This document shows positions 22,027 through 33,500 of a stretch of 64,000 nucleotides of DNA, in pieces; position 1 is the stretch's first letter, and every line of letters starts with the position of its first letter. The stretch covers positions 6,634,001 to 6,698,000 of the forward strand of contig NC_091976.1 of NCBI RefSeq assembly GCF_036711975.1, given 5' to 3'. The translations under genes and the position numbers were made by a program. The stretch is from Onthophagus taurus. Lineage: Eukaryota; Arthropoda; Insecta; Coleoptera; Scarabaeidae. The notes below the pieces were generated by a model that saw only the letters and a list, made by a program, of their open reading frames with translations, made no database searches and had not been told where the DNA came from.

Positions 22027-23959
22027 GGGGGGAAATTCATTTAGAACCGTCAAAAAACTCAAAATTTTTTTTTCCATAAAAAGTTGCCTGAACATCTTAA
22101 GAATATGATAGCAAAATTTTAAAGCGAAATTCTAAGTACTTCCGTTAAAATAGCGTATTTTCCCGGTGCGCGTTCTTCGTGAAAATTATACATATAAACT
22201 ATGTGACTCACGCGTGATTCACGTGATCATGCGTGAGTCACGTGATCAAAAAAATCGATTAATTTTATAGCAATATCTTGTTTAAGCTCATGATTCTATG
22301 AAGTTTTAATTTCAAATGATTTAAATTGTAGAAGTTATAAACCTTTAACAAGTACGTTATAGATAACAATCTACAAGTCTTCCCGGTTTTTATAACTCCG
22401 TATCTTTACTTCTGTGGGAATAAAACAACATAAAGAAAATTGCATAAAAACTCACGAGGGTCTGCCGGTAAAATGGAAGTCGATGCAATTGTAGAGATGT
22501 TTTTGAGATCCGAAGAAAAGTTTGGTGTAAAAAGATTCCAAAACGTTCAAAGCAATTTTAGAACAAAATCCATATGGCGACGATATTCCAGTAATTAAAA
22601 ATGAATGTATTGGACATGTTGAAAAGAGGATGGGATCCCGACTACGAAACATAAAAAAAACATACAAACTTGGCGAAAAAGGAAAATTGACAGATACTCT
22701 AATCAGAAAACTTACGACATACTCCGGTCTTGCTATCCGTAGAAATATCATCAGTGCAGAGGACATGAAAAAAGCGATAATGGCTAGTTATTACCACATG
22801 TGCTCTACAGATGAACATCCAAATCACCAACATTGTCCGTCAGGATCCGAGAGCTAGTGCAAGTGGCAAAAAGCTAAATCAAATGGGTCGGATTCCTTGA
22901 TGAAGCATCCAGTGCCATTGCATCCAGATGTTCAGACACACATATATTCAATTTATGAAGATTTATCCAGAGAAAATTTATTAATAAGATGTTTGGGGGG
23001 CCACACTCAAAATGCCAATGAAAGTTTCAACTCTACTATTTGGCGATTGGCTCCAAAGCACCTGAATTCTGGCTTAAAAATAGTGGATATTAGTACATAT
23101 ATTGTGGCTAGTTTATTTAATGAAGGAGACAGTAGCATATTGGAAATAATGAGTAAATTAAATCTAATTATTGGGAGGCAAGCCAACATATACGCTGAAC
23201 AAATGGACGAACATCGAATTACTCGGCAGTAACGATGTAACGAATCTGTGTTTAAAGAAGCTCGAAAAGCACAAAAAGACCAGTTGGCGATCGAAAGTGA
23301 ATTTTATGAAGAAGCTGAAGGTCTGATATACGGTCCGGGTATTGCAGACTAGCCAACAAGTTATTCGTGATTGAAAAAAATTTGTTTTTACGACTTGAAA
23401 CTTTAACGCGCTTTTTCTCAAATCAATGTATTTACACCTTATAAGCACGATAACTAATAAACTACTTGACCGATTTTCATTAAATTTGTTACACATATAA
23501 ATAGTAATATCACCTTCTATTTGAACCTCTAAGTATACATAAGTTATGTTAAAAAATTACTTTTTTATTAATTTATATATCAATATTTTCTTAAAAAGTT
23601 ATAACATTATTTTAAAACACCTGTATTTTTTAAATGCTTAAATTTTTTAAACTTTTTTTTGGTTCACATAGAAGATATGAATGTTGGGAATAATTTAAAT
23701 GCATTCGCAAGTAATTCTAACCACTGTAGCGAATGCTAGAATGTTTGAAACGGAACCGCTCACTCCGTAACGTTCCCCTATCTGATCACTATTTGCCGTT
23801 CGCCTATAAAAGTTTTAGAATATGTGAATACATATTTTTATAGTACAAAGCATCACTAAATAGTAGTGGGTATCAAAAAGGTTTTAAACTAATTTCAACT
23901 TCACGAAAAAATAACTTGAAAATGCGCTTATTTTATCTCGTCTAAATGTATTTCCCCCC
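22027..23959 (+). mobile_element. Kolobok-like DNA transposon with TTAA duplication
   Basis: Inverted ends: GGGGGGAAATTCATTTAGA at 22027 and TCTAAATGTATTTCCCCCC ending at 23959 (one mismatch over 19). TTAA flanks both ends (22023-22026 and 23960-23963). The host gag-pol frame closes perfectly when the element plus one TTAA is ignored. It carries a Mutator-like transposase-domain pseudogene. TTAA targets are used by piggyBac and Kolobok; the protein is not piggyBac, so Kolobok is favoured. Confidence 0.85.
22455..23350 (+). pseudogene. Mutator-like/Kolobok transposase, broken
   Basis: Frames give MEVDAIVEMFLRSEEKFGV, then after a frameshift KTFKAILEQNPYGDD, ECIGHVEKRMGSRLRNIK, MASYYHMCSTDEHPNHQHC, and a TAG (22855) where a Trp before CKW is expected. 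The same frame resumes with LLIRCLGGHTQNANESFN, RLAPKHLNSGL and IVDISTYIVASLFNEGD, meets a stop at 23230-23232, and ends YEEAEGLIYGPGIAD. The His/Cys-Pro-x-Gly and GGHTQNANESFN segments are hallmarks of the insect Mutator-like transposase domain group. Confidence 0.78.
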
Positions 23960-23963
23960 TTAA

Positions 23964-24647
23964 ACAAAAATCAAACTACAAACACGCGAAACGTAACAAC
24001 AAAAACAAACGATGAGTCATCATCTGACAACGGAACAAGCTCAGATACTTTAACTATGTGTAACATACGAACATCAAAGAAAGTAATGTTAACAGTTAAG
24101 ATTGAAAACAAGGATTGTCAAATGCTTTATGACCCAGGAGCTGCACATTCAGTAATAGGGAAAAAAGTATGGAAAAACTTGGGAAAACCTAAGTTACAAC
24201 CCACGAACAATCTTGTAGCTTATACCGACATAGAAATCAAAACATTAGGAACAACCAAAGTACAAGTCACAGCATATGGAAGAACACTAACACTACCCAT
24301 TTACGTGGTTGAGCAAGACGACACACCTTTATTTGGTCTCGATTGGTGCATAGCATTCAAAACACCATTACCTGAAGGAGCACGAATTTGTAACATTCAA
24401 TATCAGAAAAACAACGACAAACAGATCGTATCAATTGAGAAAGTAGAAAAGCAATTAACGAAAATTTTAGAACAACATAAAGAACTATTTGATGGTAGCA
24501 TTGGAACCATAAGGGGACACACAGCCCGCATACACATTTCCAGCGATGTAACACCAAAGACTTTTAGGCCTCGACCAGTACCTTTAGCCTTACAGAAGAA
24601 TGTATCAAAAGAGATTGAAAGATTAGTTAAAGAAGATGTATTAGAAC
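23964..24647 (+). pseudogene. Protease and RT start of the LTR retrotransposon
   Basis: Aspartic protease region: CQMLYDPGAAHSVIGKKVW (active-site motif as D-P-G-A) and LFGLDWC near its end. This is followed by the entry to RT (FRPRPVPLALQKNVSKEIE, RLVKEDVLEP), where the hAT element interrupts the codon series at 24648. In frame with gag across the Kolobok-like insertion. Confidence 0.85.
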
Positions 24648-25335
24648 CAGGGACTAAAAACGAAAAGTATTTTGTTCGTTTCCGATCAGAACGAAAACGA
24701 AAAATTTCGTTTCCGTTCTTTTCGTTCACACCCAAAAAATATCGTTTTCGTTTTCGTGAACCGAAATGAAATAACGGTTAAAACCGGTTTTTTACTATTT
24801 TTCTAATAAAAGTATGCCAACATGCTTTTTTTTATTTTTTTTTGTATTTGACAAATAAGTCACTTGTCATAATTTTAATCATAGCTGGCAAAAATTACTA
24901 ACATAAAATTTATGCTTTTAAAAACTTAAATGTTAAAAATTTCAATCAACTGCATTTTAAGTGGTGATGGCATTTTTGCTTTTTATAAATATTAAAAATA
25001 AAATTTAGAATGAATTGTTTGGGACCGTTTCTGTATTAGAGAGGCACGAATCTGTTTTAGTTTCTTTCATTTATTCTCATTAAATTTAGTTACTTGAAAA
25101 CCATGCACAAACTGCTATGCAGTTTAGTGGTATGCCAGTGACAGATTTTTTTTGCTTCATATTTTAAATATTTGTTTCTTTTCTCTCTGATCTTGCTTTC
25201 TTTCAATTAACTTTTACTTATTTAAAAATTTTATGTCATGGTTAATTTTTGGTTATTTGTAAATAAAGTTATTATTATTATTAAAAATAAGAGAAAAAAA
25301 TTGTTAACATATTTATTTTATACTAAAAATATATA

Positions 25336-27219
25336 CAGGGTGATTTATAACATACGGAGGAGACTAAATGGGTAGGTACTTGAGGTCAAACTGAAGAGAT
25401 TTTCTTAATAATGTTTTGTTAAAATCTTAATAGTTACATAGATATCGCATGTTAATTTTTTAAATAAGTTAGCGTCAACTTTTGAGAACCGCTGATATTC
25501 ACTAAAGAACAATTAAAATACTTGTCAACGCCATCCTCATTTTTGAAGGAGCTGTCAAAGTAGACATTTTAATTGTTTAGTTTTAATACGTAATTTATGA
25601 AAAGAAATAATAGATGTTAATTTATGAAATGGATAAAAATAATGTTTTAAATGCAAAATTACAAAATCTCTAAAACAAGAAAATAACATAATAATAATAA
25701 TCTCTTTATAACATATGTTCAAAGTGCTGTCCTTGCATTTCGACGCACAACTGCGCACGACGAATCCAATTTAACGATAATCGTGGAAATCGTGGACGTA
25801 TGTCCTCTGTAGCGGCAGTGATGCGATGTCGTAGTTGGTCGATTGTATTAACCTCGGTGGCATATACTCTATCCTTCATGAATCCCCATAAAAAAAGTCC
25901 AATGGGTTAAGATCAGGACTACGTGGTGGCCATGGAATAGGTCCACCTCGACCAATCCATTTTTGCCGAAAAGCATTATCGAGGAAATCTCGTACATTAC
26001 GACTAAAATGTGCAGGACAATCGTCGTGCATAAACCACATCTCACGTCGCATAAGTAGCGGAATATCTTCCAGGAGTACTGGCAGATTTTCTTGTAAAAA
26101 CTGTAAATAGGAAGTTCCATTAAGAGTTCCTGGTAATTCGAAAGGTATTGTATTCCTATTAACGTATTATTCACAATTCCCGCCCATAGATTCACTCTGA
26201 ATCGTTGTTGAAAAGAGCCTTGACGAATAACGTGTGGATTTTCGTCCGACCACACATGGGAATTGTGAACATTTAGAACACCATTTCTGGTACAACAGCA
26301 TTCATCCGTTACCAGTATACTGTCCGCAAAATCTGCTTCTCTGTTGGTACGATTTAGTAGCCACTCGCAAAATTGCAACCGCAAAGGATAGTCAGCGGGA
26401 GTCAGTCCTTGCACTTTTTGAAAATGATAGGGGTGTAAACCGTTACTTTTCAACGTACGCCAAACAAAATTCTGGGATACCTCGAGTTGGTGAGAAATTT
26501 GACGAGTACTCGTGCTTCGATCCGCTTCCACAATTTCTAGAATTTCTTCTTCCACATTCACTCCATGTCTGTTTAGTCTACCGCCACCAAGACCTTTCTT
26601 AGGTTGCAAATTTCCTCTCTCTTGCCCGCTCGATTAACCGAAGAAAAGTATTTTCTGAAGGGATCTGTCGATTTGGATATCGTTCTAAATACAGACGTCT
26701 TGCGTGTGCAGCGTTTTCTCCAGCTGCTCCATAAATAATAAGCATATCTACGTATTCTTCGTTACTGTACATTACCATTGTATTTTTTGATTAGTAAAAA
26801 TTCTAATTTTGACGTTAAATGACATTGATTATTAAAATTAAATGACATGTCCGTTGCTAGGTAACCAAGTCAACTGGATTGACAGCAATAAAAACATGGT
26901 ATCAGCGGTTCTCAGAAAACAAACACCAGTTTTTGAGTGATTTAACAAATTTTTAAATAGCCGTAACTGCCATATTACAAAGATTTTATTATTGGTGCTA
27001 ATCAGGCATTGCTTAAGTAACCCCGAAATATTCGCAGTTTGAATTTAAACGTAGTGTAATACCGTATATCGTAAGAAATGCTGGGCAATTAATTCAACTT
27101 TAATGCTCTATATCTTTGTGATTATTACATTGTAATCACAACATTATTAAGAAAATATCTTCAGTTTGGCCCCTAATACTTGCTCTTTTAATCTGCTCCG
27201 TATGTTATAAATCACCCTG
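25336..27219 (-). mobile_element. mariner/IS630-type transposon
   Basis: TIRs are CAGGGTGATTTATAACATAC (25336) and its complement ending ATCACCCTG at 27219; similarity extends about 80 bp inward. TA dinucleotides flank both ends (25334-25335, 27220-27221). It carries a transposase pseudogene on minus. Confidence 0.92.
25706..26778 (-). pseudogene. mariner/IS630-like transposase, frameshifted
   Basis: ATG at 26778 (MVMYSNEEYVDMLIIYGAAG) opens an N-terminal helix-turn-helix. A frameshift near 26620 leads into QPKKGLGGGRLNRHGVNVEE and SQNFVWRTLKSNGLHPYHF. The catalytic region has ILVTDECC, then after a second frameshift WFMHDDCPAHFSRNVRDFL and PPRSPDLNPLDFF (three Asp-containing motifs in order). 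A third shift near 25885 restores the end, EMQGQHFEHML and TAA at 25708-25706. All catalytic motifs are present but the frame is broken at least three times. Confidence 0.88.
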
Positions 27220-27480
27220 TATACATATGTATAGAAGATATAGAATAGAAGACCCTTGCATCCCCGATATGTCTACTAGGAGTAGGTTACAAAAATATTG
27301 TGTCATTAAACCGGTTAAAACCGGTAACCGAAATTATTTATTTCGTTTTCAATCAAGAACGAAAAATAAAAATTTCGTTTTCGTTTCCGTTTTCGTTTCC
27401 GTTTTCGTTCTTATAAATTATTCGGTTAATTTCGTTCTTTCGTTCTCGTTTTCGTTCCGTTCTTAGTCCCTGATTAGAAC

Positions 27481-28790
27481 AAATAGATACAACTACCACA
27501 CCGATCGAATGGGCAACACCAGTGGTGATAGCAGTTAAATCAAATGGAAATGTTCGTCTTTGTGGAGATTACAGAGTCACAATAAATCCATTCGTTCAGG
27601 TAGACAATTATCCTCTACCGAGATGCGAGGATATGCTTAGTAAACTGAGTGGTGGAAAACATTTTTCACGAATAGACTTAAAAGACGCATATTTACAACT
27701 ACCCGTTCATTCCGATTCAAGAAAATATCTAGTTATTGCAACACACAAAGGTTACTATACCTACAAACGTTTACCCTTCGGAGCCTCATTTGCTCCATCA
27801 TTATTCCAACGAACGATGGACCAAATATTAAATGGATTGGAAGGTACCACATGTTATTTAGATGACATATTAATAACTGCACCAGACAAGGAAACTCATT
27901 TGAAACGAATTGAACGTGTGTTAGCACGGTTACGACAAGCTGGCATCAAAACGCAAGCATGTAAATGTGCCTGGTTACAGAGGGAAATTGTATTTCTGGG
28001 ACATAAAATAGATAGAAATGGGTTACACCCAACTGAAGAACACATCCATGCAATACAGCAAATGCCACGACCTCGAAATGTCACAGAATTGCGTTCTTTT
28101 CTGGGATTAATCACATATTATGCCAAATTTATCGAAAATCTACAGATCATTTGTGAACCCCTTCATCGACACCTTAAGAAGAATACGTCATTCAATTGGA
28201 CAAATCATGACTCAGAAATATTCAAATCACTGAAGAAAACTTTAACCTCAGAATCAACATTAGTACATTATAATGAAAATTTACCACTTTACGTCAGTAG
28301 TGATGCATCGGCAAGAGGAGCAGGAGCGGTGCTAGCTCACAAAATGCCCGACGATACCCTAAGACCTGTTGCATTCACATCCCGTACTTTTACAGACGTA
28401 GAAACCAGATATTCGACAATTGATAAAGAAGCATTAGCCATTGTCTATGCGGTAACAAAATTTCACCAATATCTGTACGGACGACATTTTTATCTTTTAA
28501 CCGACCATAAACCGCTAGAACGTATTTTTAGTCATAAACGCGAAACACCAAAAATAGCAAGCAATCGATTGTTAAGATGGGCTATGTTATTGAACAGTTA
28601 TAATTACACCATCAGATATACACCCGGAAAACAAAATCAAGCGGCGGACGCTTTGTCAAGATTACCTATCTGTGAAGATACACCAAGTAAAAATGAAGCG
28701 ATTGGTCTACCAAAGCGAGGACATCTGTTACACCTCCGAGTTAAACACCTGCCGATGTCAACAAAAAAAATTACAGAAAGAAGTTTTTAA
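27481..28790 (+). pseudogene. RT and RNase H of the LTR retrotransposon
   Basis: RT motifs in order: WATPVVIAVKSNGNVRLCGD, SRIDLKDAYLQLPV, KRLPFGASFAPSLFQ, CYLDDILITAPD (catalytic YLDD), FLGHKIDRNGLHP. RNase H: YVSSDASARGAGAVLAHK, STIDKEALAIVYAV, LLTDHKPLERIF, NQAADALSRL. The domain set is full and open for more than 400 codons. A frameshift near 28715 moves the rest of pol to the next frame. Confidence 0.92.
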
Positions 28791-29816
28791 GGATCACGTG
28801 TTGTGCAAAATAATACCATATATTAAAACATATTGGCTTGATAAAGATATACTTCCAAATGAACTGATACCATATTACGAAAAAAGGGATGAGCTATCGT
28901 ATGAGAAAGATATGATTCTTTGGAAGGGAAGGATATGTATTCCAGAAAAACTTCGCAAAACAATATTAAAGATGTTGCATGAGGGACACCCGGAAATCAC
29001 AGGAATGCAGAATATGGCGAAATTACACGTCTACTGGCCAAATATCAACAACGATATACAAAAGTTTATAGAACATTGCGAGTATTGTTAAAGTTCGAGA
29101 AAGAGTACCCAACATCTACCTCTATATTCGTGGGCAGCACCACCAGTTCCGTGGTCACGAATCCATCGGTTATCGACGCCTACACCAAATGGATTGAAAT
29201 TGAACCGATGAAATCAACGACAAGTGCCAAAACAATAAATATTTTAAGAAAAATGTTCGCGCGGTATGGACTGCCTAAAATAATAGTGACTGACAATGGA
29301 CCACAATTAACATCGGAAGAGTTTGAAAGTTTCTGTGCGTTGTTAGGTATAAAGCATGTACGTACCACTCCATATCACCCGCAGACAAACGGGATCGCGG
29401 AAAGACTTGTAAAAACTTTTAAGAATCGCATGAAGTGTAGTGAAAAAGATATAGATCTAAATACGCGAGTGCAATCATTTTTAACTTCATATCGAGCAAC
29501 CCCTGCTAGAACGACCGGACGAACACCGTACGAACTTATGTTTGGTCGGCTCATGAGAAATAAGTTTGATCAACTGAAACCGGATGTACACAGACGACTC
29601 GATGAGGAGAGTATAAGACAAAAGCAATGTTATGATCGACACCATGTAAAAGAGAAATCCTTCGAGATAGGAGAACCTGTTTGGGTCAACAACCCGTTAG
29701 CGGACGGATCAAAACCGGGCCAGATAGTTGAAAAAACAGCACCGTACTCTTATATAGTAGATCTGGGAAATTCTGTAAAACGAAAGCATGCAGATCAGAT
29801 GAGATCGAGTAGATGA
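28700..29816 (+). pseudogene. Integrase of the LTR retrotransposon, nonsense and deletion
   Basis: 28700-29088 carries the H2C2 zinc region (HEGHPEITGMQNMAKLH, IEHCEYC) and ends in TAA at 29089-29091. 29160-29816 carries the core: DAYTKWIEIEPMKS, KIIVTDNGPQLTSEEF (Asp), HPQTNGIAERLVKTFK (Glu). The segment that normally holds the first catalytic Asp is missing: WAAPPVPWSRIH is followed almost directly by the VIDAYTKW part, in another frame. So integrase is inactive for two independent reasons. Confidence 0.88.
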
Positions 29817-30071
29817 GATCGAGCAGATGAGAGATAAGACCGAGTAAAATCCCCTCTTAATGATGTACCAACTACCCCAGAAAAGCCAGAGGAAATATTT
29901 ACGGAAATTGACGAATCAACCAGTACGGAACACCCAAAATGTGACACTCCAAAGAAAAAGATACCCCAACCTGAGATTATAGCAGATCGGGAGTCCGAAA
30001 CGAAGCCTAGGCGGAATCCTACCCGGGATCGACGACTTCCGGCGCGTTATCAAGTTTAAGTGAGGGAGGGA

Positions 30072-30309
30072 TGTAGTATTATGACGACATCTAGAGGCGA
30101 AATTGTAGAACGCTGACGTGTTAACGAGTGCAACGACGATCAAGGACAGTCAACACACGACCACCAACTGAGAACCATCACATAGCGTGATATAGTTTAA
30201 GTGAAATCAAACTGTTTAAGCATTTAAGTTGTTTTATGTTAATAAACAATATAACATAGTTTTGAACATTTTTAAATTGTGCTTTATTATAATAAATAAT
30301 AATACCACA
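30072..30309 (+). repeat. 3' LTR
   Basis: Same length as the 5' LTR and preceded by a purine tract. The AATAAATAATAATACC stretch near its end could include the polyadenylation signal. Confidence 0.93.
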
Positions 30310-31120
30310 TTAACCACATTTTGATCGTATAAAATATACGGTTTTAAACAAGTTTAAACAATTTGAGACAAATTGAACGCTTTTAAATATTTTTGTACAA
30401 GCTTACATAATTTCAGTAACATTTTGAACTATTTTGTGAAATTTTGATACGTTTTGAATATTTTAGACAATTTTGTATAAGTTTAGCCAAATTTAGATAA
30501 CTTTGCATAAATTTAAATTGTGTCTTAAATTCAATTTAACATTAATTTATTTATGTTCGGTAGTAAAATAACAACGATTGTGTACAAAAGCACTATTGTG
30601 TAGGTGAGGCAATGAATTATTTGAAATGATTCGCGAATACTTTTGACGATCGCTGTTTTTCGTTACATATGAGAGAGACGCCTACTGCTTGATGTTGTAG
30701 AACGACACTACACCATATTGAGCGAATCGTGTGTTACATAGCAGCGCGCTCTTGATGTCGTCTTAGTGTTAATTCACCATTCGTTTTTTTGTGAAGGTTT
30801 CATTTGGGCGAATGAAACTATTCATGCGGGTCTCTGTTATGTATTTAGAGAAATGTGAATACAAAACTTAAACATTAATCAATTATTCAATAAAATCATG
30901 TGTAGGCGCAAGTGATACTGCTTCTATCTCCTCATAAAAACTGATTCAGCTTAATCTCTCTTAATACTAACACACATTTCCCAAAAACAAATGGATAATA
31001 AAAAACAATCCTCACCAAAAAGAAAATATTTATATAATTAGATAATAAAATACAAATAATTAAAAATAGCAACCCATTCTTTTAATTTTATATCAAATAA
31101 TCTCTTTTCTCTCATTTTCA
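30310..31120. other. Repeat remnant and unassigned spacer
   Basis: 30330-30520 is the degenerate TTTAGACAATTTT repeat also seen at 15300-15674. 30520-31120 holds no supportable gene; a moderately GC-richer block (30640-30780) has no recognised motif. Confidence 0.45.
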
Positions 31121-31734
31121 TTAGAATGATTTAATATATTCAGTTGATTTTCCAGTCTTTTTAATCACTTCGAGAATTTCCTGAGCAGAAAGTGATGTTT
31201 TCACCAATACTTTTTGCTCTGCCATGTCTATATCAACCTTTTCAATGCCTTTATCTAGAAATAAAGGTTAGTGTTGAACCAAAAATTGTGTGCATTGTGA
31301 TTTTAACCTTTTATTTTATTTAAAACTCTTTCCACAGCTCCGGAACAACCATCGCAAGTCATTTCCACACGATATTCGTGACTCACAACCTGAAAAAAGA
31401 GTATTAATCATTCAAAGTTACATATTTACATGCAAGTAACCTATATAAACTAGAACAGTATTTTATTTTATTATCTAATCTAAAAATGAATACATGGTGG
31501 GTTCCTGCTTTTAAAACAAAGGCTTTTATTGTTGTTAAGAAATAATTGGAGTTAGAATTTAGTCACGTTGTTTGTATAGTTAAAAAATTACCGTAAAATA
31601 TTTGAAATAATTAAGAAATAGCATAAATAATAGGTTAACTGAAAGTGTTATTAATTCGAAAATCTAACCTCAATTTTATTCTATTTTGAATTTTTTTAAA
31701 TAACATTGTATTTTAAGATACTTACTTTGGCCAT
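31121..31734 (-). CDS. Atox1: Copper chaperone, ATOX1 family, three exons
   Basis: ATOX1 proteins are small cytosolic copper(I) carriers that hand copper to the ATP7-type pump in the secretory pathway. Exon 1 (31734-31726) is only ATGGCCAAA, followed by GTAAGTATC. Exon 2 (31389-31308) follows CTTTTTTCAG and encodes VVSHEYRVEMTCDGCSGAV with the copper-binding M-T-C-x-G-C motif. Exon 3 (31254-31121) follows TTTATTTCTAG and ends KTGKSTEYIKSF then TAA. Phases match and give 74 aa, the usual family length (about 70), with the ferredoxin-like pattern and the conserved KTGK near the end. The donor after exon 2 (AAAAG|GTTAAA) is weak but needed. The minus-strand gene heads away from the large + gene, so the two are divergent. 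Confidence 0.93.
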
Positions 31735-32960
31735 TTTATATAATTTTTATTTTATGTAAAATAAGAAAAAAAATAAAAATATTTTAATAATTTGGGCAAG
31801 AACTGTATTCAAAAGGTGTTGGACGCGAACTGTCAAGCTGACAGTAGATTGACAGCTGTTTTATAGGAGTCCACCTCATTCATTTATTTCTTTTTAAATT
31901 AATTATTTTAAATTAAATATGATTTATATTACAACAAATAGGAGTAAATAATTGAAAATATATCATTTCATAATAAATAAAGTTTTTTTTAAATTTATTT
32001 TAATATTTTTAACGTTTAGTGTGCCTACCCGTTAGTAGATGGCATTGAATTGTTATGTCGACTCGAAAATGGCTAAAATGGCGGCTAAAGTTTGTTAATC
32101 CGAGAGACAGATTTGCAAAAACGATGGATTTTCGCGGTTTCCCGTTCGAAATACACGCGAAATAAGAATTGAATCGATTCTTGACGAGAAATATACTTTT
32201 ACTGTGTCGTTAAAACTTAAAACCTCACATTACTCAAACAGTTGCCATTGATAGGTTTTTTGTTCAAAGTTATTGTGTTATGAAGACATATTTGGCAAAT
32301 TTCAATTGGAAATGGACAAAATTTTCATGTTACCATCCTAGAAGATAAGGTGGACCGAAAACAACACTTAAAATAAACTGAAAAGTGACCAAAAAATGTA
32401 CTTTTTACTCAATGTGTTTGTTACTGGAGCTTTGTATTGAAACCAAGTTTTTAAGGATTTTTGGTAAAAATTGTAAGTATAAGCTCAAATGAAACAAATA
32501 ATTTTGATTGTTATGTTATATTGTTTAGTTTTTAGATATGAGTGATGAAAATATTTGTGAGGTTTAATACAAAATCAAGCAAAAATTCAGGGATGTAAAA
32601 CTGCTTAAAAAGTTTAAAAATTGTTTAATAAGGTGGGTTTTAACAAATATCAACTCATTAAGCGGGGTTCAATGTAAAATCATGTAAAGTAATACTAATT
32701 TTCAATGATTTTAAATAATTTTCTGCAATATTTCAATCAAATTTTTAAATTTATCTTGAATTTGTTTCTGTAAAATCTATAAACAGAAATGTTATTAACA
32801 TTTTTGAAAAGTATTATGATTTAAATGTTTTAAGAGGAAGGAAATTATTAAAAATCTTGAGAGAAATAAAGTACAAAAAAAGAAAAAGTTACATTGTGTA
32901 GCAAAAGTATAACAACAGTATACAGAGTGTATCAACCAATTGTTTTCATTTATTGTTGCA
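31735..32960. other. Divergent intergenic region, possible promoters
   Basis: No ORF is supported. It contains the ATOX1-like promoter (just above 31734). A non-AT block at about 32030-32200 (GGCTAAAATGGCGGCTAAAG, CGCGGTTTCCCGTTCGAAAT) could be the untranslated first exon or promoter of the + gene at 39070; that is inference only. Confidence 0.4.
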
Positions 32961-32963
32961 TAT

Positions 32964-33500
32964 AATACACAGGCATCCAAACTATGGCCCACAGGCTTAA
33001 TCCAGCCTGCAACAGGCTGGCTTATTTTTGTTATGACAAGTCAGATAAAAACACAGAATATAACAACTGGGTTTTATTTACTTGCTTGATAAACCAGGTA
33101 GGTTCACCATCATTACCATACAAATACCATACAGTTGAATTTTGAATAATAATTAATGAGATGGTTAATGTTGCTTCTTCCTAACAAGATTTTTTTGTTT
33201 GGTTTACTGTCTGATAAATCATCATAAGTCATGCTCTTCACTTAGCCAATTCCTAGATTTTATTTTGATAGAAACCAAAGTTGAAAAGCCACTCTCACAT
33301 TTATATGTATTCCCAAATGGAATTAGAATTCTTAAAACCCTGTCAGCTAAAATAAAATATTCACTCTACATCTTTGTCCAAAACATAGCTAGGATACAAT
33401 TGTGAAATTCCAACTTTACCTGCAACATCTTCATCTTTGAAGATTTTTTCATCTGTAGAAAAGAATCTCAGTATCCAGGATGAAGCTTGATGGCCTGGGA
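32964..33500 (-). pseudogene. hAT transposase C-terminal fragment
   Basis: The minus strand carries CESGFSTLVSIKIKSRNW and LSEEHDL, the hAT dimerisation signature of GTF2IRD2/ZBED5-like transposases, preceded by broken pieces. Near 32971 lies CAGGCATCCAAACTATGGCC, a plausible hAT terminal repeat. Many stops are present. Confidence 0.65.

Larger units (their letters stand above)
24648..27472. mobile_element. hAT element hosting a mariner element
   Basis: Ends CAGGGACTAAAAACG (left) and CGTTCTTAGTCCCTG (right). The 8-bp duplication ATTAGAAC is at 24640-24647 and 27473-27480. Both arms have runs of CGAAAACGAAAA/TTTTCGTTTTCG and an AACCGGTTTT-type palindrome (about 24776 and 27308). It has no hAT transposase frame, so it is non-autonomous; a mariner element occupies the middle. 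Confidence 0.92.
20862..30309 (+). mobile_element. Ty3/gypsy LTR retrotransposon carrying nested DNA transposons
   Basis: Two 238-bp LTRs (20862-21099 and 30072-30309) begin TGTAGTATTATGACGACATC and end CCACA. A polypurine tract (GTGAGGGAGGGA, about 30060-30071) precedes the 3' LTR. Flanks are TTAGC and TTAAC, an imperfect 5-bp duplication. Gag, protease, RT, RNase H and integrase occur in Ty3 order. It is split by a Kolobok-like transposon (22027-23959) and a hAT element (24648-27472). Counting bases across both gaps shows gag and pol were one continuous frame before the insertions. No env frame is seen. Confidence 0.93.

Noticed and set aside
24640..24780. Genuine coding extension after VLEP in the 24056-24769 frame
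   Set aside because: The residues after 24647 come from the hAT end (Lys/Arg-rich low-complexity from CGAAAACG repeats), not from pol.
20862..30309. Endogenous retrovirus with envelope
   Set aside because: No env-like frame between integrase and the 3' LTR; it is a plain Ty3/gypsy retrotransposon.
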